A DNA stretch of 64,000 nt, taken from assembly GCF_900108945.1 (NCBI RefSeq), contig NZ_FNYE01000005.1, positions 186,001 through 250,000 of the forward strand, written 5' to 3'. The DNA comes from Paraburkholderia diazotrophica. GTDB taxonomy: Bacteria > Pseudomonadota > Gammaproteobacteria > Burkholderiales > Burkholderiaceae. The position numbers and the translations under genes were made by a program. Positions 45,664 through 53,663 of this stretch are shown here, in pieces (within the stretch, counting starts at the first letter, position 1; every line of letters begins with the position of its first letter). The notes under the pieces were generated by a model. The model was not told where the DNA came from. It did not search any database and was given only the letters and a program-made list of their open reading frames with translations.

Positions 45664-47976
45664 CTATTTAAGCCACGGTCTGTCGGGAACGCCATTGACC
45701 CGGATCTGTTTGCCGCGCTGGTAGCCCAGCGTTTCCATGACGTAACGGATTCGCTTGCCGTCCTTGTCGGCGTCGCGCCGGCCTAATTCGGAGATAGGAA
45801 TCCGCAACGCGTCGGTTTTGATCCGCGCGTTGGTGATGTGCGAATCGATACCTTCGAAGTCGCCGTCGAGATTTGCGAGCCACGCGGCGATGATCGGCAA
45901 CCAATCATCGTCGGCTTTCCGCGCGGCCTGTTCGCCAACAGCGTCGACCGTCTCAGCGGCGTTCAACCACCATTGCTCGCCAGCGTTGAACCGGTGTACG
46001 GCTTCGGCCCAAAGCTGATCGCGGTCGCGGCGAAGCGCCTGGATGTCGATCGTGCCGACGCTGACCGGCCAGAAGCGGCGATTCTCGTCGTCCTTGAGGT
46101 ATTTCTCGCCATTGGTCGTGCCGGCAAAAACACAGGTGCGCGGATAGTTCGCCGCGCGGCGCCCGTAAGACGGCCGGTAGCGGTCCTGACGTGCCGCGAT
46201 GAACTGCTTCATCGGTTCGATCTCAGCTGCGCGCATCGCCGACAGTTCACCCATCTCGATGATCCACGCGCCGCGCAGATTCTCGAGCGCATCTTTGCGG
46301 CCGATGTCGGGACAAGTGTCCTGAAACCACGCACCGCCGAGCACGTCGAACACCGTCGATTTGAATTTGCCCTGCGCGCCTTCGAAGATCAGCGCGTTGT
46401 CCATCTTCGCGCCCGGCAAGAGCGCGCGAGCCACGGCACCAATCATCCAGCGGGATCCGACGGCGCGCTTGTACGCGGTCTGCTCGGCGCCGACATAGTC
46501 GCGCAGCCACGTATCAAGCCGCAGAGTTCCGTCCCACACCAGACCGCGCAGATAGTCCTGCACCGGGTTATAGGCGCGCTCCGCGGCGACAATGTTGACG
46601 GCGCGCTCGACCTGCGTGTGATTGAACTGCAGCCCGATACGCTGGAACCACTCGAGCAGCACAAGATCGTGCCCGTCTTTCCACTCGCCCACGGGCAGCC
46701 CGAAGTCGTTCGCGCGCAGCACGTCGACGCGATCGCTGAATGTGTTGTAGGCGAACAACTTGTCGAACAGCGGTTCGTTGCGCAACGCCCACGCCGCGTT
46801 CGCCTCATTGCAGAGGGGGCGCGGATTTTTCCCCTCTGTTTTCATGAGCTGGCGCGACCACGGACGCCCCTGATAATTAGCGTATAGCGAGATCGGCACT
46901 GGTGCCATTGTGTCGAACTCGTCGACCACACCCGCGAGCTCGATGGCGGCGACGGCTTCGGGCGCGTAGTGCCGCGCCGCTGCGATCAACGTGCGAACGG
47001 TAATTCCACCTTCGCGCGGCGTGATCGACGGCCAACGGTGTTCAAGGTCTTCCATTCTGAACTTGGCGGATCGACCGGCCATCTCTGCGTAGAGCGCCAT
47101 GCCTTCTTCGCTGCCGCCCGTCGCGCGATGAGTCGCGATCATCAGATCAAGATATGCGCGCCCCCCTTCGCCGCTCCCCTCCCCGAATGGCAGATCGTCG
47201 GCTCCGCTGTTCGGGATGAGATCGAGATAAGCCCTTACCCGCTTGAGATCCATCGTCAGGCCATCTACTGACATCGCGCGAGGCGCGGGTCGCTCTCGTA
47301 ACGGGACATGCGCCGACGCGACCCAATCGCGACCCAGGAGCCATTCAGACGGCAGAGGCGCGTCGTCAATATCTTCTATGTCCAGCGGCAACGATTTGCC
47401 GCCTAGCGGAAGCACAAAGAAGTTTCCGCAATCGAAGCAGAAATCGGACTTCGGAAATATCTCGACCTGTCCGTTGACCACACCTGTCGTTCCGCTGCTC
47501 AATCCCTCGGCGTGAAGAATCTCGCGAAGCAGTTCGCGCACGCTGTAAGCATGTTGCGGCACATCCCACATGAAAATCAGGTGCACGCCCCGGCCGCCTG
47601 ACGAGCGGAACGCGTGGGCCACAAGTCCGAACGCCGCAGCTCGAAGCGCGACACGCTGTGCGGTGGTGAACATCTCTGACCACGGCGTCGCGCCTCGATG
47701 GCTGTCGAAATCGAGCACACCGACCTGTGTCTCGCTACTTCCTTTCGCCATCGGATAGAGTCCGACTGGCTCACCTCCGCTGAAGTGCGCGAGCAACGCG
47801 CGATCTGAAAGCGGTCGGCGCGCACACTTCTGCCCGTCTGCCGTCTTGCGGCCATGGATATCGGAACGCATGCGCCTGCGCAGCGGCTCTATCCATTTCA
47901 GCAAGTCATGAGCTAGATCGGTTCCATCGACCGTATGGCTATGCTTGACAACATCTTGTGTAGGAGTACTATTCAC
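45664..47976 (-). CDS. Primase-helicase (AEP-type primase fused to VapE/VirE-like helicase)
   Basis: The protein (770 residues) has an N-terminal archaeo-eukaryotic primase region. It shows D89-x-D91 in VGVLDFDSHRGA, then RSSGGRGVHLIF (about 124-135) and EIFPKSD (172-178). The C-terminal half is a VapE-like P-loop ATPase, with Walker A in FEGAQGKFKST (531-541) and Walker B in WIIEMGEL (571-578). Such proteins initiate replication of satellites and prophages. It is preceded by the alpA-type operon and followed by the iteron region, its likely target. Confidence 0.85.
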   Translation of the reverse strand: MNSTPTQDVVKHSHTVDGTDLAHDLLKWIEPLRRRMRSDIHGRKTADGQKCARRPLSDRALLAHFSGGEPVGLYPMAKGSSETQVGVLDFDSHRGATPWSEMFTTAQRVALRAAAFGLVAHAFRSSGGRGVHLIFMWDVPQHAYSVRELLREILHAEGLSSGTTGVVNGQVEIFPKSDFCFDCGNFFVLPLGGKSLPLDIEDIDDAPLPSEWLLGRDWVASAHVPLRERPAPRAMSVDGLTMDLKRVRAYLDLIPNSGADDLPFGEGSGEGGRAYLDLMIATHRATGGSEEGMALYAEMAGRSAKFRMEDLEHRWPSITPREGGITVRTLIAAARHYAPEAVAAIELAGVVDEFDTMAPVPISLYANYQGRPWSRQLMKTEGKNPRPLCNEANAAWALRNEPLFDKLFAYNTFSDRVDVLRANDFGLPVGEWKDGHDLVLLEWFQRIGLQFNHTQVERAVNIVAAERAYNPVQDYLRGLVWDGTLRLDTWLRDYVGAEQTAYKRAVGSRWMIGAVARALLPGAKMDNALIFEGAQGKFKSTVFDVLGGAWFQDTCPDIGRKDALENLRGAWIIEMGELSAMRAAEIEPMKQFIAARQDRYRPSYGRRAANYPRTCVFAGTTNGEKYLKDDENRRFWPVSVGTIDIQALRRDRDQLWAEAVHRFNAGEQWWLNAAETVDAVGEQAARKADDDWLPIIAAWLANLDGDFEGIDSHITNARIKTDALRIPISELGRRDADKDGKRIRYVMETLGYQRGKQIRVNGVPDRPWLK

Positions 47977-48034
47977 CTTGCAAACTCCTGTTTTCGTTCA
48001 ATGGGTTGGCGCTCGTTGAAATGAAACCTTACCG

Positions 48035-48067
48035 ACCCGTTGCCGCTATGCAACGGGTTTTCTTTTA
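48035..48067 (+). terminator. Plus-strand hairpin with T-run
   Basis: A stem ACCCGTTG/CAACGGGT is followed by TTTCTTTT on the plus strand. It lies just before the primase start, antisense to the operon, and would stop rightward transcription into the early operon. Confidence 0.55.
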
Positions 48068-48499
48068 GTGCCGCGCGTTCGTCGCGAAAGCCTGCAGTGC
48101 ATCCGCCTGCGCATAGATAGCGCTCATCGGCTGAAACTTGCGTTGCATGAATCCCTGATAGATCAGCCCGAGCACGATATCGTGATACACGTCGTCGCCC
48201 ACGCCGTTCGATCTCTGTGCGAGGTCGACAAGTTGGTCTGCGCCGTCACCGCGCCAGTGCGCAGGCATCTTCACCCGACGCCCCGGCTCGAGCTGCTTCA
48301 CGATTACCCACTGCGCTTTTTCGAGGCCCGGCTCGCCGACGTGCGGCTTACGAATGCGAAACCCGCGCACCGGTCGGGCTTCGAACCAGTTTCGGTCGTC
48401 GGTCTGCCATTCGCTATCATGGTCTGAGCTCACGATCGCGCCATCGGGCCGCATCGCTGCGATTTCGTGGGCCAACAGGTTCAATGCTGTCACCGCCAT
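48065..48499 (-). CDS. Phage early-operon protein of unknown function
   Basis: The protein (144 residues) has no motif that I recognise. A basic middle segment (RPVRGFRIRKPHVGEPGLEK) and a C-terminal helical part (DDVYHDIVLGLIYQGFMQRK) are visible. It overlaps the upstream gene by 10 bp and precedes the primase gene, so it probably takes part in replication or its control. Confidence 0.5.
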   Translation of the reverse strand: MAVTALNLLAHEIAAMRPDGAIVSSDHDSEWQTDDRNWFEARPVRGFRIRKPHVGEPGLEKAQWVIVKQLEPGRRVKMPAHWRGDGADQLVDLAQRSNGVGDDVYHDIVLGLIYQGFMQRKFQPMSAIYAQADALQAFATNARH

Positions 48500-48876
48500 A
48501 GCTCCCCCGTTTCGGGAACGTACACGTTCAGGCCCGCCACGAGATCAATCAGCGCGGGGATCTCACCGAGCAGTGGTGCGACGACAGGCGCGGCTTTTTC
48601 CATGCTGTAGGTTCGGCCCTGTCGCGGTAACACGGACTGGATAACCTCGATCAGATGATTGATCTTCGATTGCACTTCGCCAATGTGCACAACGGCATTC
48701 GGATGGTTTTGAAGCACAAGGCCGTCGATTGCCTTTTGAGCGCGGCGCAGCAGCGCAAGAGGTTCGGCGAGGGCCGTTTCCGCAGAGCCGCAACGATCGA
48801 GGCAGACTCGCGCGATAGATCTGCCAGCCCGAGCCATTGGGACGATTGCAGCTGCAATAGGCGTTTTCAGCGTCAT
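48490..48876 (-). CDS. Phage early-operon protein of unknown function
   Basis: This 128-residue, mostly helical protein has the segments LALLRRAQKAIDGLVLQNHP and VQSKINHLIEVIQSVLPRQ. Its ATG overlaps the alpA-type stop (ATGA), so translation is coupled. No family was recognised. Confidence 0.5.
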   Translation of the reverse strand: MTLKTPIAAAIVPMARAGRSIARVCLDRCGSAETALAEPLALLRRAQKAIDGLVLQNHPNAVVHIGEVQSKINHLIEVIQSVLPRQGRTYSMEKAAPVVAPLLGEIPALIDLVAGLNVYVPETGELWR

Positions 48877-49145
48877 GCGGCGCCCCTTGCCGCTGCGCGG
48901 CGTTGGTCGGGGCCAGACAGGCCCGACAGCTCAGCGCGCGGCAGATTAGCGATGTAGTCGCGGACCTCTTGTAGGCGCCAGGCGACTGAATGCGCCCCCA
49001 CTCGTACTGGACGCGGGAATGTCGGATCTTCGCGGAGCTTCGTGTACACAGACGAGCGAGACTTCAAGCCGAGCATGGTCTGAACGCGCACAATCTTGAT
49101 TAGCGTGTAAATGTCATCGGTGGCCGTGTCGGCGGCATTTTTCAT
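48873..49145 (-). CDS. AlpA-family phage transcriptional regulator / excisionase
   Basis: The 90-residue protein has an AlpA-type winged helix (about 15-70): LIKIVRVQTMLGLKSRSSVY, then DPTFPRPVRVG and VAWRLQEVRDYIANLP. AlpA-type proteins control early operons and excision in P4-like satellites. I start it at MKNAADTATDDIY rather than six codons upstream. It is the first gene of the leftward early operon, behind a terminator that separates it from the integrase. Confidence 0.82.
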   Translation of the reverse strand: MKNAADTATDDIYTLIKIVRVQTMLGLKSRSSVYTKLREDPTFPRPVRVGAHSVAWRLQEVRDYIANLPRAELSGLSGPDQRRAAARGAA

Positions 49146-49236
49146 GAAATAGCCCCTGTTCAAAATGGATCAACGGAGTGCAGTTTCCTTCAACGCCGTC
49201 CAGGTATGCGTACCCCTTGGGTGGTGAGCGCACACC

Positions 49237-49260
49237 AAAAGAAAAGCCCGCCGAAGCGGG
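49237..49260 (-). terminator. Minus-strand terminator between integrase and alpA
   Basis: On the minus strand CCCGC-TTCG-GCGGG is followed by CTTTTCTTTT. The stable TTCG tetraloop supports a real hairpin. It ends leftward transcripts from the integrase side. Confidence 0.75.
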
Positions 49261-49271
49261 ATAATCGAATG

Positions 49272-49390
49272 TGATAAAGTCGTTTCTGCGGCTGGTCACT
49301 AAAACCCGGTCGGGTGTCATTCGACGATGCACGGCGGTCAGTCGTCGAGTTTTCCCCCGGGCTTGCGATGGGGCCAGCTTGACCGCCCTT
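49272..49390 (+). ncRNA. Structured RNA element, copy A
   Basis: A TGATAAAGT extended -10-like box (49272-49280) lies 40 nt before hairpin 1 (TCGACGA 49321-49327 with TCGTCGA 49342-49348, 14-nt loop). Hairpin 2 is CCCC/GGGG (49354-49357 and 49370-49373). Loop bases GGCGGTCA (49333-49340) are perfectly complementary to TGACCGCC (49380-49387). Stems and loop pairs differ from copy B while pairing is kept. Confidence 0.62.
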
Positions 49391-49435
49391 CCCTATGCAA
49401 GATCGCGCCGTGATGCGACTGGCGTCGTTGTCAGG

Positions 49436-49560
49436 TTCCTGTGCTAGGCTTTCTTTTGGCAGTCCGCCACTGGGACTCGGTCGGGCAAGCGCCGGAGAAG
49501 CCAGACGATCAGTCTCCGGTAGCACCCCCGGGCTTGCAAGGTGGCGGGCTTGATCGTCCC
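49436..49560 (+). ncRNA. Structured RNA element, copy B
   Basis: A TGCTAGGCT box (49442-49450) precedes hairpin 1 by 41 nt (CCGGAGA 49492-49498 with TCTCCGG 49513-49519, 14-nt loop). Hairpin 2 is CACC/GGTG (49523-49526 and 49540-49543). Loop bases GACGATCA (49504-49511) pair perfectly with TGATCGTC (49551-49558). It ends at the 3' end of the integrase gene, on the opposite strand. Confidence 0.62.
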
Positions 49561-49572
49561 TTCCTCTTCTTG

Positions 49573-50835
49573 CTATGCCGCGATTGACGCCACATTCGGC
49601 GCCGTCAATGCGGTCAGATGGTCACTCCATACCTGAAGCCAGTGCCGCGCCTCGTCGTCGTACCGATGCACGTCGTAGATCGCGCCGATCGAGTTGTCGA
49701 CGTGGTTCAGAATCCGGTCCTGCACGACGCGCGGGCAACCGAGGCGCGCAAGACCAGTCGCCGCGCTGCGGCGCAGATCGTGCGTAGACCAGTTCGCAGT
49801 GAGCGGATCGGTCACCTTGCCGTCGGCTGTCGGCTGTCGTGCCTCGTATTGCGCAAGCCCAACAGCCTTCTGATTGATGTGCCGGTTCGGCCGCTTCGGG
49901 CTAGGAAACGCGAATTCGTCATCGAGATCCCGTCTGTATCGCAGCAGTTCGACAGCCTGACGCGACAGCATGACGGTATGGGGCAACGAATTTTTGGTAT
50001 CTCGCAGCACCCACGTCCCGCGCTCGAGGTCGATGTCGCGCCACCGCGCAGCGACGATCTCGCCGCTGCGGCAGCCGGTCAACAAACACAAGTGCACCAC
50101 ATCGCGGACCGACCGGCTATAAGGTGAATGCGGAAGCCAGCGCAGGAACGTGGCGAGTTCACCGTCGCTGAGGGCCCGCGTACGCCGAACCTGCGGCGCC
50201 CCTTTGATGCCGATCGTCGGCGAGATGTGGTCGTCGGGCAGGCGCCCCTGCTCGAGCCCGTGCGCGTAAGCGCAGCGGATCCGGCTGAGCAGCATCGTCG
50301 CAACGCGCGCAGCGCGCGTCATCGTGGGACGCATCACCTCATCCTGCAGTTCGCGCCGCGTGACGGCAGCTGCCGGCCGATGGCCGAGCTTCGGCAGCAG
50401 TTCTTTCCGCAGCAGCCGCTCGCCTTCCCCGCCGCGCTTGAGCTTGCTCAGGTTCTCTGAGATGTAGTCTTCGACCAGATCGGCGACGGTGTAGGCTTTT
50501 GCGCGCGATGCTTCGCGAGCACGTGTCGCCTCTGCGCGCGCCTTGCGCTTTTCCTTCTGCGGATCTATCCCCTGCTCGCGCTCGAGCTTTTTCTTTTGCA
50601 GGGCACTTCGGGCGCCGGCCAATGTCATAGCGCCGAACTCACCGAGCTTGATCTGCCGCAGGCCACCGTCCTGTGCCCGGTAGCGATAAAAGAACGTCTT
50701 CGTGCCGGACGCATTGCACCGGACACGCAACCCCGGATTACTCCGATCGGCCAATTCGACGCCTGGAGTCATAGCGGCGATAATCCCCGGTGTTAGCGCG
50801 GGAGCGTCTTCGACTTTCTGTGTAGGTTTAGGCAT
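49573..50835 (-). CDS. int: Tyrosine-type integrase
   Basis: The protein (420 residues) is a P4-type phage integrase. An N-terminal arm-binding domain (DUF4102-like, RSNPGLRVRCNASGTKTFFY) is followed by a SAM-like core-binding domain (about 115-195) and a catalytic domain. The catalytic residues are visible as R in TGCRSGEIV, H-x-x-R in HDLRRSAATGL, H in ILNHVD and Tyr in IGAIYDVHRY. It lies next to the right attachment site and should recombine the mutS sites. Confidence 0.93.
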   Translation of the reverse strand: MPKPTQKVEDAPALTPGIIAAMTPGVELADRSNPGLRVRCNASGTKTFFYRYRAQDGGLRQIKLGEFGAMTLAGARSALQKKKLEREQGIDPQKEKRKARAEATRAREASRAKAYTVADLVEDYISENLSKLKRGGEGERLLRKELLPKLGHRPAAAVTRRELQDEVMRPTMTRAARVATMLLSRIRCAYAHGLEQGRLPDDHISPTIGIKGAPQVRRTRALSDGELATFLRWLPHSPYSRSVRDVVHLCLLTGCRSGEIVAARWRDIDLERGTWVLRDTKNSLPHTVMLSRQAVELLRYRRDLDDEFAFPSPKRPNRHINQKAVGLAQYEARQPTADGKVTDPLTANWSTHDLRRSAATGLARLGCPRVVQDRILNHVDNSIGAIYDVHRYDDEARHWLQVWSDHLTALTAPNVASIAA

Positions 50836-50953
50836 TGTTGTTTCTCCTCGACAGGGAAACGATACCGAAACCTACACTGAAAATCCAGATTTAAGCCTCC
50901 TAGATTGGCATTAAACATACACGTCAGCGAGCTTCAGAATTGTCCGAAACCCC

Positions 50954-50962
50954 TGTTAGGCT
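50954..50962 (+). promoter_or_regulatory. Element-borne promoter for mutS (extended -10)
   Basis: TGTTAGGCT has the same TGN-TAGGCT form as the boxes before RNA copies B and C. It lies 37 nt before the new mutS ATG, so it would give a leader of about 30 nt. It lies inside the element and so replaces the promoter left behind at attL. Confidence 0.5.
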
Positions 50963-50999
50963 GAGCCTTACACCCGATTCCGGCCCGGCGCCACAAGCA

Positions 51000-53663
51000 A
51001 TGTCAGAAACAGAGCTGGCTCAACATACCCCAATGATGCAGCAGTACCTCCGCATTAAAGGGGAGCATCCGGGCACGCTCGTGTTCTACCGGATGGGCGA
51101 TTTCTACGAGCTGTTCTTCGACGACGCCGAAAAGGCCGCGCGCCTGCTCGATCTGACGCTCACGCAGCGCGGCGCGTCGGGCGGCAATCCGATCAAGATG
51201 GCGGGCGTGCCGCATCATGCCGTCGAACAGTATCTGGCGAAACTGGTGAAGCTCGGCGAGTCGGTCGCGATCTGCGAACAGATCGGCGATCCGGCGACTT
51301 CGAAGGGACCCGTCGAGCGCAAGGTCGTGCGCGTGGTTACGCCCGGCACGCTGACAGACGCCGCGCTGCTCTCCGACAAGAGCGACACGTATCTGCTCGC
51401 CGTGTGCGCGGCGTACAACCGGCGTGGCGTGGTGTCGGCCGTCGGCCTCGCCTGGCTGAATCTGGCGAGCGGCGCACTGCGTCTTGCCGAAGTCGCGCCC
51501 GATCAGGTCGCCGCCGCACTGGAGCGCATCCGTCCTGCCGAGATTCTCGTCGCCGACACGCCCTCGCCCGCCGAATCGAATGCGTGGACGCTGCCTTCCG
51601 GCTTCGGCGCGATGACGCGCGTCCCGGCATGGCATTTCGATGTCGCGTCGGGCACGCAGCGGCTGTGCGATCAAATCGAAGTCGCGAGCCTCGACGGTTT
51701 CGGGGCGCACTCGCTGTCCTGCGCGTGCGGCGCGGCGGGCGCCGTGCTGCTCTATGCGGCGGCAACGCAAGGCCAGCAATTGCGCCACGTGCGCAGCCTC
51801 AAGGTCGAATACGAATCGGAGTACATCGGGCTCGATCCGTCCACGCGCCGCAATCTGGAATTGACGGAAACGCTGCGCGGCACGGATTCGCCCACGCTCT
51901 GCTCGCTGCTCGACACGTGCTGTACAACGATGGGCAGCCGTCTGCTGCGGCACTGGCTGCATCATCCGCCGCGCGATGCAGCATTTGCGCAGGCGCGCCA
52001 GCAAGCGATCGGCGCATTGCTCGACGCGCCGCCCCAAGCCAGTCTCGATTCGCTGCGCAGCGCATTGCGGCAGATCTCGGATATCGAACGGATCACGGGC
52101 CGGCTCGCGCTGCTGTCGGCGCGTCCGCGCGATTTGTCGAGTCTGCGAGACACGTTCATCGCGTTGCCCGAACTGCGCGCGCAACTGACCGCGCTCACGC
52201 AGGCTGCCGATTCGCTCGCGCGTATCGACGCGTCGCTGGAGCCGCCTGCCGAGTGCGTCGATTTACTGAAGCACGCGGTCGCGCAGGAACCCGCCGCGAT
52301 GGTCCGCGACGGCGGCGTGATCGCACGCGGCTACGATGCCGAACTCGATGAACTACGAGATATTTCGGAGAACTGCGGACAGTTCCTGATCGACCTCGAA
52401 ACGCGCGAGCGTGCGCGGACAGGCATCGGCAATCTGCGCGTCGAGTACAACAAGGTGCACGGCTTCTACATCGAAGTGACGCGCGGCCAGACCGACAAGG
52501 TCCCGGACGACTATCGCCGCCGTCAGACGCTGAAGAACGCCGAGCGCTACATCACGCCGGAGCTGAAGACCTTCGAAGACAAGGCGCTGTCTGCGCAGGA
52601 ACGCGCGCTGTCGCGCGAGAAGGCGCTGTACGACGCGCTGTTGCAGGCGCTTCTGCCGTTCATCGCGGATTCCCAGCGCGTCGCTTCGGCGCTCGCCGAA
52701 CTCGACGTGCTCGCCGCGTTCGCCGAACGAGCCCGCGCGCTCGACTGGGTCGCGCCAGGCTTTATGCCGACGGGCGGCATCGAAATCGAACAGGGACGGC
52801 ATCCCGTCGTCGAGGCGCAAGTCGAGCAGTTCATCGCAAACGACTGCACGCTCAATCCCGAACGCAAGCTGCTGCTGATTACCGGCCCGAACATGGGCGG
52901 TAAATCGACCTTCATGCGTCAGACCGCGTTGATCGCGTTGATGGCGTACGTGGGCAGCTACGTGCCGGCGCGCCGCGCGTCGTTTGGCCCCATCGATCGC
53001 ATTTTCACGCGCATCGGCGCCGCCGACGATCTGGCGGGCGGCCGCTCGACATTCATGGTCGAAATGACGGAAGCCGCCGCGATCCTGAACGACGCGACGC
53101 CGCAAAGCCTCGTGCTGATGGACGAAATCGGCCGCGGCACGTCGACCTTCGACGGCCTTGCCCTCGCATGGGCAATCGCGCGACATCTGCTCGCGCACAA
53201 CGGCTGTCACACGCTCTTCGCGACGCACTACTTCGAGCTGACGCAACTGCCCGCCGAGTTTCCGCATGCAGCGAATGTGCATCTGTCGGCCGTCGAGCAT
53301 GGGCATGGCATCGTGTTTCTGCACGCCGTCAACGAAGGCCCCGCCAATCAGAGCTACGGCCTGCAGGTCGCGCAACTGGCGGGCGTGCCGAACGCGGTGA
53401 TCCGCGCGGCGCGCAAGCATCTCGCGTATCTCGAACAGCAGTCGGCCGCGCAGCCGGCGCCGCAACTCGACCTGTTTGCGGCGCCCGTGGCGATGCTCGA
53501 AGATGCCGACGATGAGCCCGCCGCGCCCGCACTGGACCCTGCCATGCTGGCGCTCGTCGAGCGGCTGCGCGAGATCGATCCGAACGATCTGCGTCCACGC
53601 GAAGCGCTCGACCTGCTGTACGAACTGCATGAACTGGCCAAGTCGCCAGATGCGCATCACTGA
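51000..53663 (+). CDS. mutS: DNA mismatch repair protein MutS with element-supplied N-terminus
   Basis: The protein (887 residues) is full length. It has the mismatch-probing FYE motif (residues 35-37 in [10 protein letters not shown]), connector and lever domains, and the ATPase with Walker [10 protein letters not shown] and [18 protein letters not shown]. MutS recognises mismatches and recruits MutL. Residues 1-11 ([11 protein letters not shown]) are encoded by the integrated element, the rest by the chromosome. An in-frame TTG at 50940 could add 20 residues, but it lies upstream of the likely promoter. The AQHTP codons differ from those of the left remnant only synonymously. Confidence 0.95.
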   Translation: MSETELAQHTPMMQQYLRIKGEHPGTLVFYRMGDFYELFFDDAEKAARLLDLTLTQRGASGGNPIKMAGVPHHAVEQYLAKLVKLGESVAICEQIGDPATSKGPVERKVVRVVTPGTLTDAALLSDKSDTYLLAVCAAYNRRGVVSAVGLAWLNLASGALRLAEVAPDQVAAALERIRPAEILVADTPSPAESNAWTLPSGFGAMTRVPAWHFDVASGTQRLCDQIEVASLDGFGAHSLSCACGAAGAVLLYAAATQGQQLRHVRSLKVEYESEYIGLDPSTRRNLELTETLRGTDSPTLCSLLDTCCTTMGSRLLRHWLHHPPRDAAFAQARQQAIGALLDAPPQASLDSLRSALRQISDIERITGRLALLSARPRDLSSLRDTFIALPELRAQLTALTQAADSLARIDASLEPPAECVDLLKHAVAQEPAAMVRDGGVIARGYDAELDELRDISENCGQFLIDLETRERARTGIGNLRVEYNKVHGFYIEVTRGQTDKVPDDYRRRQTLKNAERYITPELKTFEDKALSAQERALSREKALYDALLQALLPFIADSQRVASALAELDVLAAFAERARALDWVAPGFMPTGGIEIEQGRHPVVEAQVEQFIANDCTLNPERKLLLITGPNMGGKSTFMRQTALIALMAYVGSYVPARRASFGPIDRIFTRIGAADDLAGGRSTFMVEMTEAAAILNDATPQSLVLMDEIGRGTSTFDGLALAWAIARHLLAHNGCHTLFATHYFELTQLPAEFPHAANVHLSAVEHGHGIVFLHAVNEGPANQSYGLQVAQLAGVPNAVIRAARKHLAYLEQQSAAQPAPQLDLFAAPVAMLEDADDEPAAPALDPAMLALVERLREIDPNDLRPREALDLLYELHELAKSPDAHH
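51033..51042 (+). repeat. Right attachment core (attR)
   Basis: ATGATGCAGC is identical to 34619-34628. It lies within codons 12-15 of mutS. Sequence to its right is chromosomal mutS; sequence to its left is element-borne. Confidence 0.7.

Larger units (their letters stand above)
34619..51042. mobile_element. Integrated phage satellite or defective prophage inside mutS (about 16.4 kb)
   Basis: The element is bounded by ATGATGCAGC repeats within the mutS 5' codons. It carries, from the right end: a tyrosine integrase, AlpA-type regulator, two small genes, primase-helicase, an iteron region, a small gene, a coiled-coil protein, scaffold-like and cement-like proteins, tailspike, C1q-like fibre protein, a DUF5681 protein and a cargo arm. 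I find no major capsid, portal, large terminase, tail tube or lysis gene. A satellite that uses a helper phage is one explanation; a decayed podovirus related to BPP-1 is the other. Confidence 0.85.

Noticed and set aside
49190..49525. Leftward 111-codon frame over RNA copies A and B
   Set aside because: The region shows covarying hairpins and lacks protein-like conservation between copies A and B, which argues for RNA rather than coding function.
50940..50999. TTG at 50940 as the mutS start, adding 20 residues
   Set aside because: The probable -10 box (50954-50962) lies inside this stretch, so the TTG would not be in the main transcript, and the ATG at 51000 gives the usual MutS length. It remains possible if transcription starts further upstream.
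34619..51042. Insertion at a tRNA gene
   Set aside because: No tRNA or tRNA fragment lies at either end; both ends carry mutS codons instead.
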